Shown: one piece after another, positions 45,224-53,720 of the stretch
Layout: each line of letters opens with the position of its first letter
How positions within the stretch are numbered: the stretch's first letter is position 1
Assembly: GCA_934167965.1 (NCBI GenBank)
Contig: CAKPMJ010000003.1
Coordinates: 199,605-263,604, forward strand
DNA: 64,000 bases
Source of the DNA: an uncultured Clostridia bacterium
GTDB lineage: Bacteria > Bacillota > Clostridia > TANB77 > CAG-508
Direction of reading: 5' to 3'
The notes under the pieces: model-generated
Database searches by the model: none
Told to the model about the DNA's origin: nothing
The model's input: only the letters and a program-made list of their open reading frames with translations
Program-made: the position numbers and the translations under genes

Positions 45224-47839
45224 TTATCCTCCTACCAATGCTTCTATTCCTTTTCCCGTTCTTCTTCTTTTGTCTCTTAATTCATCTAACAATATTTGTC
45301 CTAATCTTTGATTTCCAACATTTACAGTTAAATATATTGGTCTATCATTGTTATTTCCTAAATCAGCATCGTCTAATGCACTTCTCATTGTTTCATACAT
45401 TACATTTTTAGGTGCTGTTATTTCTGGGTTATTGCTTGCTCCTGAATACTCTCCAAATATTGCCAAAGTTTTTTCATAAGCTACATTTCCCTTTGCAAGT
45501 TTTGGGATTTGTGGTACATTAATCGTTGGCAATCCACTAAAAGGTCTTGCTCCAAGAATATTGACGTTTTTTATTGTATTTAATGCACTATTTATTTTAT
45601 CAAAAGGAACTTTTATAACTTTGTTTATTCCTGTAATCAAGCTGTTTACTATCTTTTTAAAAGTAGATGCAATTCCATCTTTTATTCCGCTAAATACTTT
45701 TCCACCTTTTGAAAATACATTCTTCACATTATTCCATGCTTTAGAGAATTTACCTTTAAACCAGTCTGGAATTGAACTAAATACAGATTTTATCGTTGAT
45801 ACAACATTTTTAAAATGTGATCTTATTGTACTAATTTTAAAATTGTCTTTTATTTTGCTTACAGTTTCTTTAAATTTTGTACCTATATTATTTTTTAAAT
45901 CTGTAAATATCTGCTTTACTTTGCCCCAAATTCCTTTAATTCCATTTTTAAATCCATCAATCAAATATCCACCCATCTGCATCATTACTGTCGATGGAGA
46001 ATGTATACCAAAAGCATTTTTAAATCCATCAATGAAAGGTTTGAATATATTGCTATATATCCAATTTCCTATTCCTGCAATAGCATCTATTATTCCTTTA
46101 AATATTCCCTGTACAATATTTCCTCCTGCCTCTTCTATTTTCGTTTGGAAATATCCTTTTACTGATTGAATGACATCTCCTATTAAAGTTGCCAAAAAGG
46201 CTGTTGCTCCACCTAGTGCTGCACCAATTCCTCTAAACATAGCCTGTATTATCCCACTCCAATCTATGTTCTTAACAAAATCTTGAAGTTTCTTTGCTAT
46301 TTGTCCCCAGTCTATACCTTCTATTGCTGTATATATTGTAGTCAATGTTCCTTTTATTCCATCTCCCAATGTCTTGCCTGCAGTCTTCCAATCAACATTA
46401 TCAAAAAATCCATTCACTCGATCGCTAATGGCTTTTCCAAATTGTTTCCAATCAAATGTAGTCACGAAACTATATCCAAAATAAATTACCGTATTTAATC
46501 CTTGTGCGAATGTATTTCCTACCTCATACCAATCTGTTGTTGCTATAAATCCATTTAAGAATTGAGCTATATTAGTTCCAATCTTTCTTGCACCATCTTG
46601 TATTCTATCCCAAGGTATATTTGCCATAGCCTCATTTAACTTTTGCCCGATTGTCGCTCCTACTTCATACCAATTTCCATTTTTTATAGCATCTATAATA
46701 CTGTTAGTAGTATTATCCATTTGAGATAAGTCAAAATTTGGGCTTGTATTTCCGCTTCCACTATCTGAATTTCCATTGCTATTAGAAATGTTATTTATTT
46801 CATTATGGACTCCTGTTAATTGCTTTGTCTCGTTTTTTGCCTTCTTTGCACTTCCTGCCATTTTCTCATAAGACTTAGCACTAGCATTTGCAAATATATT
46901 TACTCCTGTTAAAGCATAAGCAACGCTTTGTATTGCTTTCATTAGTTGATATACTAAGTTCGTTACAAACTGTATTATTGGAGCTAATGCACTGCCCATT
47001 GCATACTTCATATACTCAATATTTGCACTTAGTTGTTTTGCTCCTGCATTTTGACTAGATAACCAACTAGATGCACAATTGCTCAAAATACTGTATATAC
47101 CTCTCAACGAAAAAAGAGCTAAGGCATATCTTAACACATGACCTAACCCTTGTTTTATACTTTTTCCCATACCCTGTACATTATTTGTAATATTTTGAGT
47201 TATTTTGGGCAATCCTTTAAAACTATTCTCTATACTTGTTACACTTGGTTTAGCTTGTTCCAGTTTCTGTTTAAACATTCCAAAAAAACTACTTAATTTG
47301 CTTTGACTGCTTGCTGTCTGTGAGATTTGATTTTTTAATTCTTTCATTTTCGCCTTAGCGTTTATAATTTTTTGGCTATAATATTCAATTTCTTGTGTTG
47401 CTATCTGTTCTTTATCACTTAAATTAACGTATTGTTTATTATCTGATAATTTATCTGGTGATATTTTATAATATGGTTCGTTTGCTATTTTATCTAGCTT
47501 TGGAGTTATTACATTCAATTTTATTCGTCGGGCATTTATTTTTTCATTTAAACTATCAATTTGCTTTTGTAATTGTGTTATCTGTTTTTCTGCTTCTTTA
47601 TTATTTACTTTTATTGCTACTTCATTGTTTGTGTTACTTTTTCTAAAGTCTTGTAATCTCTTTTTCATAACTTGTACTGCTTGTTGCACTTTATCTTGCA
47701 TATTTTTTACATTTACTTTTGAAAACGACTCTTGTACTTGTTTCAATTGTTCTTTTATAGCAGGAACAATCTTCTTAAATTCTTTTAATGCTTCTTCAAC
47801 TTTCGCAGTTACAATAATTTCAATTTCTTCTGCTGTCAT
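45224..47839 (-). CDS. Phage tail tape measure protein
   Basis: 871 residues, setting tail length. N-terminal coiled coil (about 1-200), hydrophobic segments at about 240-310 and 540-580, repeated tryptophan motifs of the form DWxxxGxxxxxxxN (WYEVGATIGQKLN, WYEVGNTFAQGLN, WKQFGKAISDRVN), and C-terminal NVPQIPKLAKGNVAYEKTLA typical of tape measures. Largest gene of the tail block. Confidence 0.93.
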   Translation of the reverse strand: MTAEEIEIIVTAKVEEALKEFKKIVPAIKEQLKQVQESFSKVNVKNMQDKVQQAVQVMKKRLQDFRKSNTNNEVAIKVNNKEAEKQITQLQKQIDSLNEKINARRIKLNVITPKLDKIANEPYYKISPDKLSDNKQYVNLSDKEQIATQEIEYYSQKIINAKAKMKELKNQISQTASSQSKLSSFFGMFKQKLEQAKPSVTSIENSFKGLPKITQNITNNVQGMGKSIKQGLGHVLRYALALFSLRGIYSILSNCASSWLSSQNAGAKQLSANIEYMKYAMGSALAPIIQFVTNLVYQLMKAIQSVAYALTGVNIFANASAKSYEKMAGSAKKAKNETKQLTGVHNEINNISNSNGNSDSGSGNTSPNFDLSQMDNTTNSIIDAIKNGNWYEVGATIGQKLNEAMANIPWDRIQDGARKIGTNIAQFLNGFIATTDWYEVGNTFAQGLNTVIYFGYSFVTTFDWKQFGKAISDRVNGFFDNVDWKTAGKTLGDGIKGTLTTIYTAIEGIDWGQIAKKLQDFVKNIDWSGIIQAMFRGIGAALGGATAFLATLIGDVIQSVKGYFQTKIEEAGGNIVQGIFKGIIDAIAGIGNWIYSNIFKPFIDGFKNAFGIHSPSTVMMQMGGYLIDGFKNGIKGIWGKVKQIFTDLKNNIGTKFKETVSKIKDNFKISTIRSHFKNVVSTIKSVFSSIPDWFKGKFSKAWNNVKNVFSKGGKVFSGIKDGIASTFKKIVNSLITGINKVIKVPFDKINSALNTIKNVNILGARPFSGLPTINVPQIPKLAKGNVAYEKTLAIFGEYSGASNNPEITAPKNVMYETMRSALDDADLGNNNDRPIYLTVNVGNQRLGQILLDELRDKRRRTGKGIEALVGG

Positions 47840-47915
47840 TTAAAAATCCCCCTTCCTTATTTTTTATTTTTATTATATAATCTACATATCTAATTATAGA
47901 GAGGTGGTGTAAATA

Positions 47916-48095
47916 ATGAACAATGAAACAACTGCTCACAATATTGCAAGTATAGCTTCTAAATTATATTTTACAAATGATGATATTCTTAAATACAAAA
48001 TTGATTTTAATGGATATACAAAATTTGTTGATGATTTGACAAACAAATATACAGAAGCCTATAACCAAGTTATTAAAAATTTACCAAATTTATAA
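47916..48095 (+). CDS. Small plus-strand protein inside the tail operon
   Basis: 59 residues: MNNETTAHNIASIASKLYFT ... VIKNLPNL. Strong site GAGAGGTGGTG before ATG and a terminator of its own after the stop. The only plus-strand gene in the phage block, so likely expressed separately from late genes, perhaps in the lysogen. Not recognised. Confidence 0.65.
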   Translation: MNNETTAHNIASIASKLYFTNDDILKYKIDFNGYTKFVDDLTNKYTEAYNQVIKNLPNL

Positions 48096-48103
48096 CATAT
48101 ATA

Positions 48104-48165
48104 AAAAGCGCCAGTTTATACTGATGCTTTTTTACATAAAAAAAACACCTACCTAAGTAAGTGTT
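48104..48165. terminator. Two back-to-back hairpins
   Basis: AAAAGC..CAGT/ACTG..GCTTTT (48104-48131) ends the plus-strand gene; AACAC.TAC/GTA.GTGTT (48144-48165) ends the zinc-ribbon gene on the minus strand. Confidence 0.8.
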
Positions 48166-48192
48166 CTTTTATGTTTCATTTTTGCTATATCT

Positions 48193-48480
48193 TTATCTAA
48201 ATATACTTATAGGAGCAGAACCCATTTTTCCTTTCTTTATCATCCATGTATTTCCACAATTTTGGCATACTCCCATAGTAGAATTTATTGTTTTAGTTTT
48301 ATTTGTTCCTTTAGATTTTTTCCAAAACAAATTAGATATGCCTAATGTACACAAAGCTGTAAGTCCTCTTGCACTGTTATTTATATGGCCTCCAAATCCA
48401 ATACCCTTTTTATTAGTTTGTTGACCTTCTTCAACAACTTGAACTTGAACATTTTCACTTCCACATTTTGGACATTTCAT
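48193..48480 (-). CDS. Zinc-ribbon protein inserted in the tail block
   Basis: 95 residues with two knuckles, KCPKCGSEN at the N-terminus and CQNCGNTW near residue 72; a hydrophobic middle (GLTALCTLGISNLFW). AAGGAGATG before the start. Flanked by terminators, so independent of the tail operon; a moron-type cargo gene. Confidence 0.75.
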   Translation of the reverse strand: MKCPKCGSENVQVQVVEEGQQTNKKGIGFGGHINNSARGLTALCTLGISNLFWKKSKGTNKTKTINSTMGVCQNCGNTWMIKKGKMGSAPISIFR

Positions 48481-48602
48481 AATAATACATCTCCTTTTAT
48501 TTTTATAAAAAGAGTATACTACACTTATACCAAAAATACAACAAAAATGTACAAAATTCTCTATTTTATTTCATTTTTAACATTATTACTTTGATTTGAA
48601 TA

Positions 48603-48896
48603 TTATCCTTTCATAATTCTTCTTTGTTCTTCTAATGACTGTTCTTGTTCTTCAAACAAATTAGGATAACTGTCTCTAACTAGAATTATTCTTGCATTTT
48701 GATTCATACAATCTCCTGCTATTAGTTTATTCGTTACCGCTTCTTGTAAATTTATTTCTTTTTTTAAGTCATCTGTAGTTTTTACTAGATTAACTTCACA
48801 ATATACTTTTATTTCAGAATACCTACTATTCCAAAATTCATTTGGTTTCATTCCAAAATAATATGCTAGTGGTTCTGTAGCAAAAATTAACTCCAC
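48603..48896 (-). CDS. Tail assembly chaperone, second frame (GT part)
   Basis: 97 residues from GTG; ATEPLAYYFGMKPNEFWNSRYSEI is typical of the second tail chaperone. The reading frame is open upstream into the end of the preceding gene in the -1 frame, which suggests a programmed -1 frameshift giving a G-GT fusion. No canonical slippery heptamer was found, so the site is unknown. Confidence 0.7.
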   Translation of the reverse strand: MELIFATEPLAYYFGMKPNEFWNSRYSEIKVYCEVNLVKTTDDLKKEINLQEAVTNKLIAGDCMNQNARIILVRDSYPNLFEEQEQSLEEQRRIMKG

Positions 48897-48934
48897 AATA
48901 TTTTCAGAGTTTCTTATTTTATTAATTATATCAT

Positions 48935-49381
48935 CTAGTCCTTGTATTCTTGAATTTCTACCGAAACTATATTTTCTATTGCTTTCTCTGCTGATGTTTT
49001 TACTATTTTGTCCATATCTATAGTTGACAATGGATTTGACATCATTTCTGCTAGCTCCTTCTTGTTCATTTTCTTCTTGAAAAAACCCTCTTCATTCAAT
49101 GCCTCTGCAATCATTTTGTATAAATCATTTACAGTTATTCCTTCTGTTCTGCAATCATCCATAAAGTCATACACTTCATCTGATGATTTAAAAGCACTCT
49201 TACCATCTTCATTTTCTGCTAATTTAAATATTATCTTTGAAAGTGCTTCCATATCTAATATAGCATATGCTTTTGTAAATACTTCCTCAAAGTTTTTGTT
49301 TTTTAGTAGATTAGCTAAGTCTACTATTTTTCTTGTTTTTAGTACTAAATTAATTGTTTTACTTTTTGTTTCTATTATCAT
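48935..49381 (-). CDS. Tail assembly chaperone, first frame (G part)
   Basis: 148 residues, helical and acidic: INLVLKTRKIVDLANLLKNK ... FEEVFTKAYAILDMEALSKII. Between major tail protein and tape measure, the standard place. It would coat the tape measure during tail assembly. Confidence 0.78.
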   Translation of the reverse strand: MIIETKSKTINLVLKTRKIVDLANLLKNKNFEEVFTKAYAILDMEALSKIIFKLAENEDGKSAFKSSDEVYDFMDDCRTEGITVNDLYKMIAEALNEEGFFKKKMNKKELAEMMSNPLSTIDMDKIVKTSAEKAIENIVSVEIQEYKD

Positions 49382-49400
49382 TTTTTTCTCTCCTTTGCAA

Positions 49401-49430
49401 AAGAGAGAAGACTGAAAAGTCTTCTCTTAT
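49401..49430 (-). terminator. Terminator after the major tail gene
   Basis: AGAGAAGAC / GTCTTCTCT with a 6-nt loop and T-rich flank. It would keep tail protein mRNA in excess over the downstream chaperone genes. Confidence 0.85.
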
Positions 49431-49918
49431 TAAAATTTTGTTGAATCTCCCTCTACAGGATATCCATCTGTTTCTACTACTTTTGATTCTTTATATACTC
49501 TCATAGTATCTTTTATAAAGTCTCCGTCGTTCATCTCTTGCCCTGCAATATCTACAGTACATTTCACAGTCTGAACTAATGGTTTGTTAGCAACTGATGC
49601 AGTTGTCTCTGGGTATTCTAAGAATAAGTATATAGTTGTATCTGCATCTGCTATTGCTTTAATAGATTTATGTGTTTCTTGAATGAACATCATTTCTATA
49701 TCAACTGTCTCTGCTTTTCTCTTTCCTTTTGCCATTCTTTCTTCGTCTAAATCTAAAGCACTATATGTTTGTCCCTCTTTTAGAGTCTTTAATTGTCCTA
49801 CTTTTTGAACATAACCTATATTTGTTCTGTCTCCTGTTAATGTTGTTGAATAAGACACCTTTGATTTCATTGCAACTTGTGGTGTTGTTGCTTTTGGTGT
49901 TGTATCTCCCTCTGCCAT
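49430..49918 (-). CDS. Major tail protein
   Basis: 162 residues, beta-rich: GYVQKVGQLKTLKEGQTYSALDLDEERMAKGKRKAETVDIEMMF fits a TP901-1-type tail tube protein. AGGAGGAATTTAAA before ATG is among the strongest sites here, as expected for an abundant protein. Followed by a terminator. Confidence 0.83.
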   Translation of the reverse strand: MAEGDTTPKATTPQVAMKSKVSYSTTLTGDRTNIGYVQKVGQLKTLKEGQTYSALDLDEERMAKGKRKAETVDIEMMFIQETHKSIKAIADADTTIYLFLEYPETTASVANKPLVQTVKCTVDIAGQEMNDGDFIKDTMRVYKESKVVETDGYPVEGDSTKF

Positions 49919-49934
49919 TTTAAATTCCTCCTTT

Positions 49935-50324
49935 TTATCTTATAAAATTAAAAGAGCTCGTTATAGAATTATAACGAACTTCAAATGTTATTGTTATACC
50001 ATATTTTTGCAATATAGGATCATATACTGCAGGACTGGTATTTGTCCTTGTAAAATTCAATTCTTGAAGTTTAGTATCAACCTCATTTACCATTTTCATT
50101 GCTTGTCTTTGTTTTTCATTCCAACAAGTTATAGATACTTGAAATGTTGATTTAATTGGAAATGCATTTTGTGTAAGATTAACTGTTTTTAAAGGTGTAT
50201 GTAACTCCAATATAGGAAATTTACTATCTGTATTTGGATTGCTCAATATTGGTTTATTTTTATACAGCTTTTCTAATCTTTCATATATTAAATCTGAAAA
50301 TTCTAATTCACTTAAGTCTTTCAT
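49935..50324 (-). CDS. Tail terminator/completion protein
   Basis: 129 residues starting MKDLSELEFSDLIYERLEKLY. Position between HK97 gp10-type protein and the major tail protein fits the tail completion protein (gp17/gpU-like). Start abuts the preceding stop. Confidence 0.7.
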   Translation of the reverse strand: MKDLSELEFSDLIYERLEKLYKNKPILSNPNTDSKFPILELHTPLKTVNLTQNAFPIKSTFQVSITCWNEKQRQAMKMVNEVDTKLQELNFTRTNTSPAVYDPILQKYGITITFEVRYNSITSSFNFIR

Positions 50325-50845
50325 TACTTACACACCTCTTCCAACATTTGTCTTATTTTCTCTTCTACTATTTCTTTATTTTCTTGTCTTGTTTTGAAAC
50401 TAGCATCTGTCATAAAATGATTAGCTTTTGCTCCCCTTGCCACATAAAATTGTTTTCCATTTATTACTTTTATAGGGTAATTTAATTTTCTTTCTACTTT
50501 GTTTATTGGAATATACCACTCTGTATAGCCTGTTTCTAGGAAATGTTTTGTATGTCCTATATGTTCCATTTCTGCCCATTCTCCTGTTCCAAAGTGTTCA
50601 AATAAGGCATATGGCATATTACTTTTGTCTGTATATACTTTTCCCTTAACCTCATTCGTTGAAGTATCTATTAATTCAATCAATATTCCTTCTTCATTAT
50701 GAGAATGTTCTAGTTTAATAGCATATGTCCTAATATTTTCTAACACTTTCTCTATACTTTCGTTTATGCTTTGTGGTAATTTCTGCATAATACTATTTAT
50801 GATTTTATAATTATTTTTCACTTTAATATTACAATCTAGTTTCAT
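50324..50845 (-). CDS. HK97 gp10-like head-tail connector
   Basis: 173 residues: helical N-terminus and HFGTGEWAE...KHFLETGYTEWYIP...FYVARGAKANHFMTDA, the glycine/aromatic pattern of HK97 gp10/SPP1 gp16.1-type proteins. Overlaps neighbours by 1 and 4 bp. Confidence 0.8.
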   Translation of the reverse strand: MKLDCNIKVKNNYKIINSIMQKLPQSINESIEKVLENIRTYAIKLEHSHNEEGILIELIDTSTNEVKGKVYTDKSNMPYALFEHFGTGEWAEMEHIGHTKHFLETGYTEWYIPINKVERKLNYPIKVINGKQFYVARGAKANHFMTDASFKTRQENKEIVEEKIRQMLEEVCK

Positions 50846-51171
50846 TTCTGCATTATCTCCATTCGGTAAACATATGTATCTCCTATTTGGTTTTTATCTA
50901 ATACTCTATAATCAGGTATAGGATTAGATGTATTTGATATCTTTTTAAATGATATCCCATCACCTTTTTGTATATCATATTTCTTTGTACTTCTACCCTT
51001 ATAAATACTATAATCAACTTCACCTGTTGATTTCTTATCTAATTCGTTTACATCTTGTTGCATATTTAACCAAGCAATTCCTTTATGTTTCCACTTTTTA
51101 TCTGTTTCACCGTGGTCTTCTACTTCTTCATATTCTGATATATATACTTTTGTTAAATCTCGTAATAACAT
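50842..51171 (-). CDS. Head closure protein
   Basis: 109 residues, beta-barrel-like (TKVYISEYEEVEDHGETDKK ... GDGISFKK), the length and place of SPP1 gp16-type stoppers. Confidence 0.72.
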   Translation of the reverse strand: MLLRDLTKVYISEYEEVEDHGETDKKWKHKGIAWLNMQQDVNELDKKSTGEVDYSIYKGRSTKKYDIQKGDGISFKKISNTSNPIPDYRVLDKNQIGDTYVYRMEIMQK

Positions 51172-51476
51172 TACTTAACCCTCCTTAATCCCGATTTTAC
51201 AATGTTATTTCTTAACTTATCTATAATATCTTCGAATGATGTTGAAATAGAACCCTCGCTTCGACTTGTTAGTCCTTCTGCACCTCTTGAAAGATAGATT
51301 GATTTTGTAGCTTTCTTAATATGTGGAAATAGTTTTTTATCATCTTTTGGTCTATTAGAAATATCAGAGGCAATAGAACTTACTTCCTCTAATATTTCAT
51401 TTAAGACTTCTTCGTCGCCTTTATAATTAGCTCCTAAATCAGCTATTATCTTCTCTATACTACTGGTTTCTGTCAT
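51171..51476 (-). CDS. Head-tail adaptor
   Basis: 101 residues, helical: EKIIADLGANYKGDEEVLNEIL ... SRPKDDKKLFPHIKKATKS, of the gp15/gp6-like adaptor type that binds the portal. Follows the capsid gene as expected. Confidence 0.7.
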   Translation of the reverse strand: MTETSSIEKIIADLGANYKGDEEVLNEILEEVSSIASDISNRPKDDKKLFPHIKKATKSIYLSRGAEGLTSRSEGSISTSFEDIIDKLRNNIVKSGLRRVK

Positions 51477-51494
51477 TTCTATTGCCTCCTATTT

Positions 51495-52610
51495 TTAGGC
51501 CATTGAAGCAATTGTTGCTATTCCTGCTTTTTTAGCCTTATTCGCTGAATCAACTTCAACAATTACTATTTTTTGTCCTGTTGTTGCTGTTATTTCGTCT
51601 GTTCCATTCCAAGCTGTATATCCAGATGTGCAAACAGCATCATATTCTGGCATTGTTGGATTAGCTGCTGCTTTATATTTATAACTATTTCCAGAAGTTA
51701 AAGCTGGTGTAACAGTTATTTTTGTTTTTCCAGTTGATGTTCCCTCTTCTGATGTTACATTTAAAGTTTTAAGTGAAGCATCTGTTACATAGAATATTGT
51801 ATCTTCCATTAAAGCTTTTGTTCCTTTATATAAGAAATCTTCTAATGCTACAGCATCATCAAATGGTACTTTTTCTGCTCCGTATTCTGAAACATAGAAA
51901 GGTTGAGCAATAGCTCCGTCCATCATAACAACAGCTTTTACTCCATCTGGTAATCTTGTTGATTCATAAACTCTAACTGAATCATATATACCAATAGCTT
52001 GTTCTTTTGGATCTGTTCCATTTGGTAAATCGTCAAGAATTTTCTTCATTCCTTTTCTATATTCGCTATCTACAACGATAACTAATAAATCTGATTCTAT
52101 TCCATCAATAAAATCATTTTTTAAAGTTCTTGCTTTTTGCAATAAAGTATCAATAGTGTCTTGAATGTTGTTTTGAGCAGATACTTCTGTTCCTTCTAAT
52201 ACCTTTGCAAAGAACTCTCTATCTAAATATCTTATAATAGCTGATTGATGATTTACTTTTCTCTTTTCAGCCATACCATCAATACCATAAAGTTTTACGT
52301 CTTTTCCTTGTAATTCTTCAACAATCTCTTTATCTGTGTCAATAACAACTTTCACTGGTTTAGTTTTTACTTTATCGCCTTTTCCAGCAGCTCTTGCAGT
52401 CCCTTTATCTTTTAATTCTGCATTTACAAATCTTTTATATTCAATTACTCCACCTTCTGGATTTCCTGAACCATTTTTTGCTTTGATTTGTTCTGATATT
52501 GCTCTTGATGCAACATTTTCTAATACTCCACTTAATACTTGTTTTAAATTATCTTTTGTTTTGCCATCTTGTAGCATAATATTTAATGCTTCTTGTGTAA
52601 TTTCACCCAT
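51495..52610 (-). CDS. Major capsid protein
   Basis: 371 residues, HK97-fold type inferred from place and length. N-terminal arm (about 1-90), core RYLDREFFAKVLEGTE...DTLLQKARTLKNDFIDGI, and an extra Ig-like C-terminal domain (about 280-371, NVTSEEGTSTGKTKITVTPA) that may decorate the capsid. AGGAGGAATTTAAA before ATG. Confidence 0.85.
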   Translation of the reverse strand: MGEITQEALNIMLQDGKTKDNLKQVLSGVLENVASRAISEQIKAKNGSGNPEGGVIEYKRFVNAELKDKGTARAAGKGDKVKTKPVKVVIDTDKEIVEELQGKDVKLYGIDGMAEKRKVNHQSAIIRYLDREFFAKVLEGTEVSAQNNIQDTIDTLLQKARTLKNDFIDGIESDLLVIVVDSEYRKGMKKILDDLPNGTDPKEQAIGIYDSVRVYESTRLPDGVKAVVMMDGAIAQPFYVSEYGAEKVPFDDAVALEDFLYKGTKALMEDTIFYVTDASLKTLNVTSEEGTSTGKTKITVTPALTSGNSYKYKAAANPTMPEYDAVCTSGYTAWNGTDEITATTGQKIVIVEVDSANKAKKAGIATIASMA

Positions 52611-52629
52611 TTTAAATTCCTCCTATTTT

Positions 52630-53190
52630 TTAATAACTTGCTCTAGCTATTGATTTGTTTTGTGTATTATCAATACCCAATTTTTGAACTGGAGTATCTT
52701 CTTTTAATCTTTCATTTACTGCTTTTTCAACAGCTTTATTAAAAGCATCTGAAACTTCTTCTATTTTTGAATTGATTTCTTCTGCCTTCACTGTCTCAAA
52801 GTTAAAGAAAGTTAATAAAGATATGTCCAATCCTTTTTCACTTGCTATTTTGGTTGCTTGTTCTTTTAATCTATAAGCATTTAATTCTGCAAGTGCTTTT
52901 TCCTTATCTGCCTTTTCTTTTTGTGCTTGATATTCAAGTTTTTGCTCTTTGTTCATCTTTGCTAACTTTTCAGCTTCACTTTTTTGGCTATTCATTAGTT
53001 CTTCCCAATTGGTTTTCGCCGTGTTTATAGCTTTTTGAACTCTTTTATCGAACTCTGCTTGATTTTTTCCATCTTTCAAGAAATCATCAAATGTTACAGG
53101 ATTATTATTTATTCCTGTATTATCTGCTCCCGCTGGTTCATTATTTGCCCCAGTATTAGCATTATTTGGATTATTATCTTGTCCTTCCAT
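52630..53190 (-). CDS. Capsid scaffold protein
   Basis: 186 residues, Asn-rich start (about 1-30) followed by long helices with Lys/Glu (about 45-170), as in scaffolds that are lost after shell assembly. Directly upstream of the capsid gene. AAAAGGAG before ATG. Two 14-bp copies of GCCCCAGCCATTGC, 18 bp apart, lie just upstream (53205-53236). Confidence 0.82.
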   Translation of the reverse strand: MEGQDNNPNNANTGANNEPAGADNTGINNNPVTFDDFLKDGKNQAEFDKRVQKAINTAKTNWEELMNSQKSEAEKLAKMNKEQKLEYQAQKEKADKEKALAELNAYRLKEQATKIASEKGLDISLLTFFNFETVKAEEINSKIEEVSDAFNKAVEKAVNERLKEDTPVQKLGIDNTQNKSIARASY

Positions 53191-53341
53191 TTTCTACTCC
53201 TTTTGCCCCAGCCATTGCCTAAGCCCCAGCCATTGCATTTTTTATATTCTGTTGTTCTTTAATGCCTGCAATCAGTAAAAAGGCATAAAAAATAGACGTA
53301 CGTCTACGTCCAAAAATTTATAATTATAAAATGTCAATAAC

Positions 53342-53500
53342 TTATTTATTATCTTTGTTCTTTGCTTTCATGTATCCATCAGCAAAATTATATTTAAATA
53401 CCCATATAACAGGTCTAAATATTATAATTATAGTAAATATAATCCAATACCAAGTTGGCATTTGTAATTTAATACTTAATATTAAAACTAATAACCACAT
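53342..53500 (-). CDS. Small phage membrane protein
   Basis: 52 residues: one long hydrophobic helix (MPTWYWIIFTIIIIFRPVIW) and a charged tail YMKAKNKDNK. GAAGGTGG before ATG. Lies between the MuF-type protein and scaffold; function unknown. Confidence 0.6.
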   Translation of the reverse strand: MWLLVLILSIKLQMPTWYWIIFTIIIIFRPVIWVFKYNFADGYMKAKNKDNK

Positions 53501-53526
53501 ATTTTCCACCTTCTTTCCATAATAAA

Positions 53527-53550
53527 AGCACCTACTTGCTAGTAAGTGCT
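53527..53550. terminator. Hairpin in the head block
   Basis: AGCAC.TACT / AGTA.GTGCT with a 4-nt loop, overlapping the stop of the short ORF behind the MuF-type gene. Confidence 0.7.
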
Positions 53551-53719
53551 ATTCTAAATCTTTTAAAAAATCTTCTTTATATTGTTTATGATTTTTTAAA
53601 TATTCTTTATACTGTTCTTTTATATTTTCTGGTGTATCTTCTTTTAATTTAGTATTTCCATTATCATCTTTTTCATAAGATAACCATTGTATCCATTCAT
53701 TATTAATTAAAGGCTTAAT
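53549..53719 (-). CDS. Short helical protein behind the MuF-type gene, non-canonical start
   Basis: 56 residues ending EQYKEYLKNHKQYKEDFLKD LE. No ATG, GTG or TTG exists in frame; an ATT at 53719, 10 bp after AAAGGA within the end of the previous gene, is the only likely start. A candidate antidote for the zincin-like domain encoded just upstream, by position only. Confidence 0.45.
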   Translation of the reverse strand: MKPLINNEWIQWLSYEKDDNGNTKLKEDTPENIKEQYKEYLKNHKQYKEDFLKDLE

Positions 53720-53720
53720 T

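Noticed and set aside
45561..46169. 202-codon plus-strand frame within the tape measure gene
   Set aside because: Antisense shadow of a well supported phage gene; no start signal.
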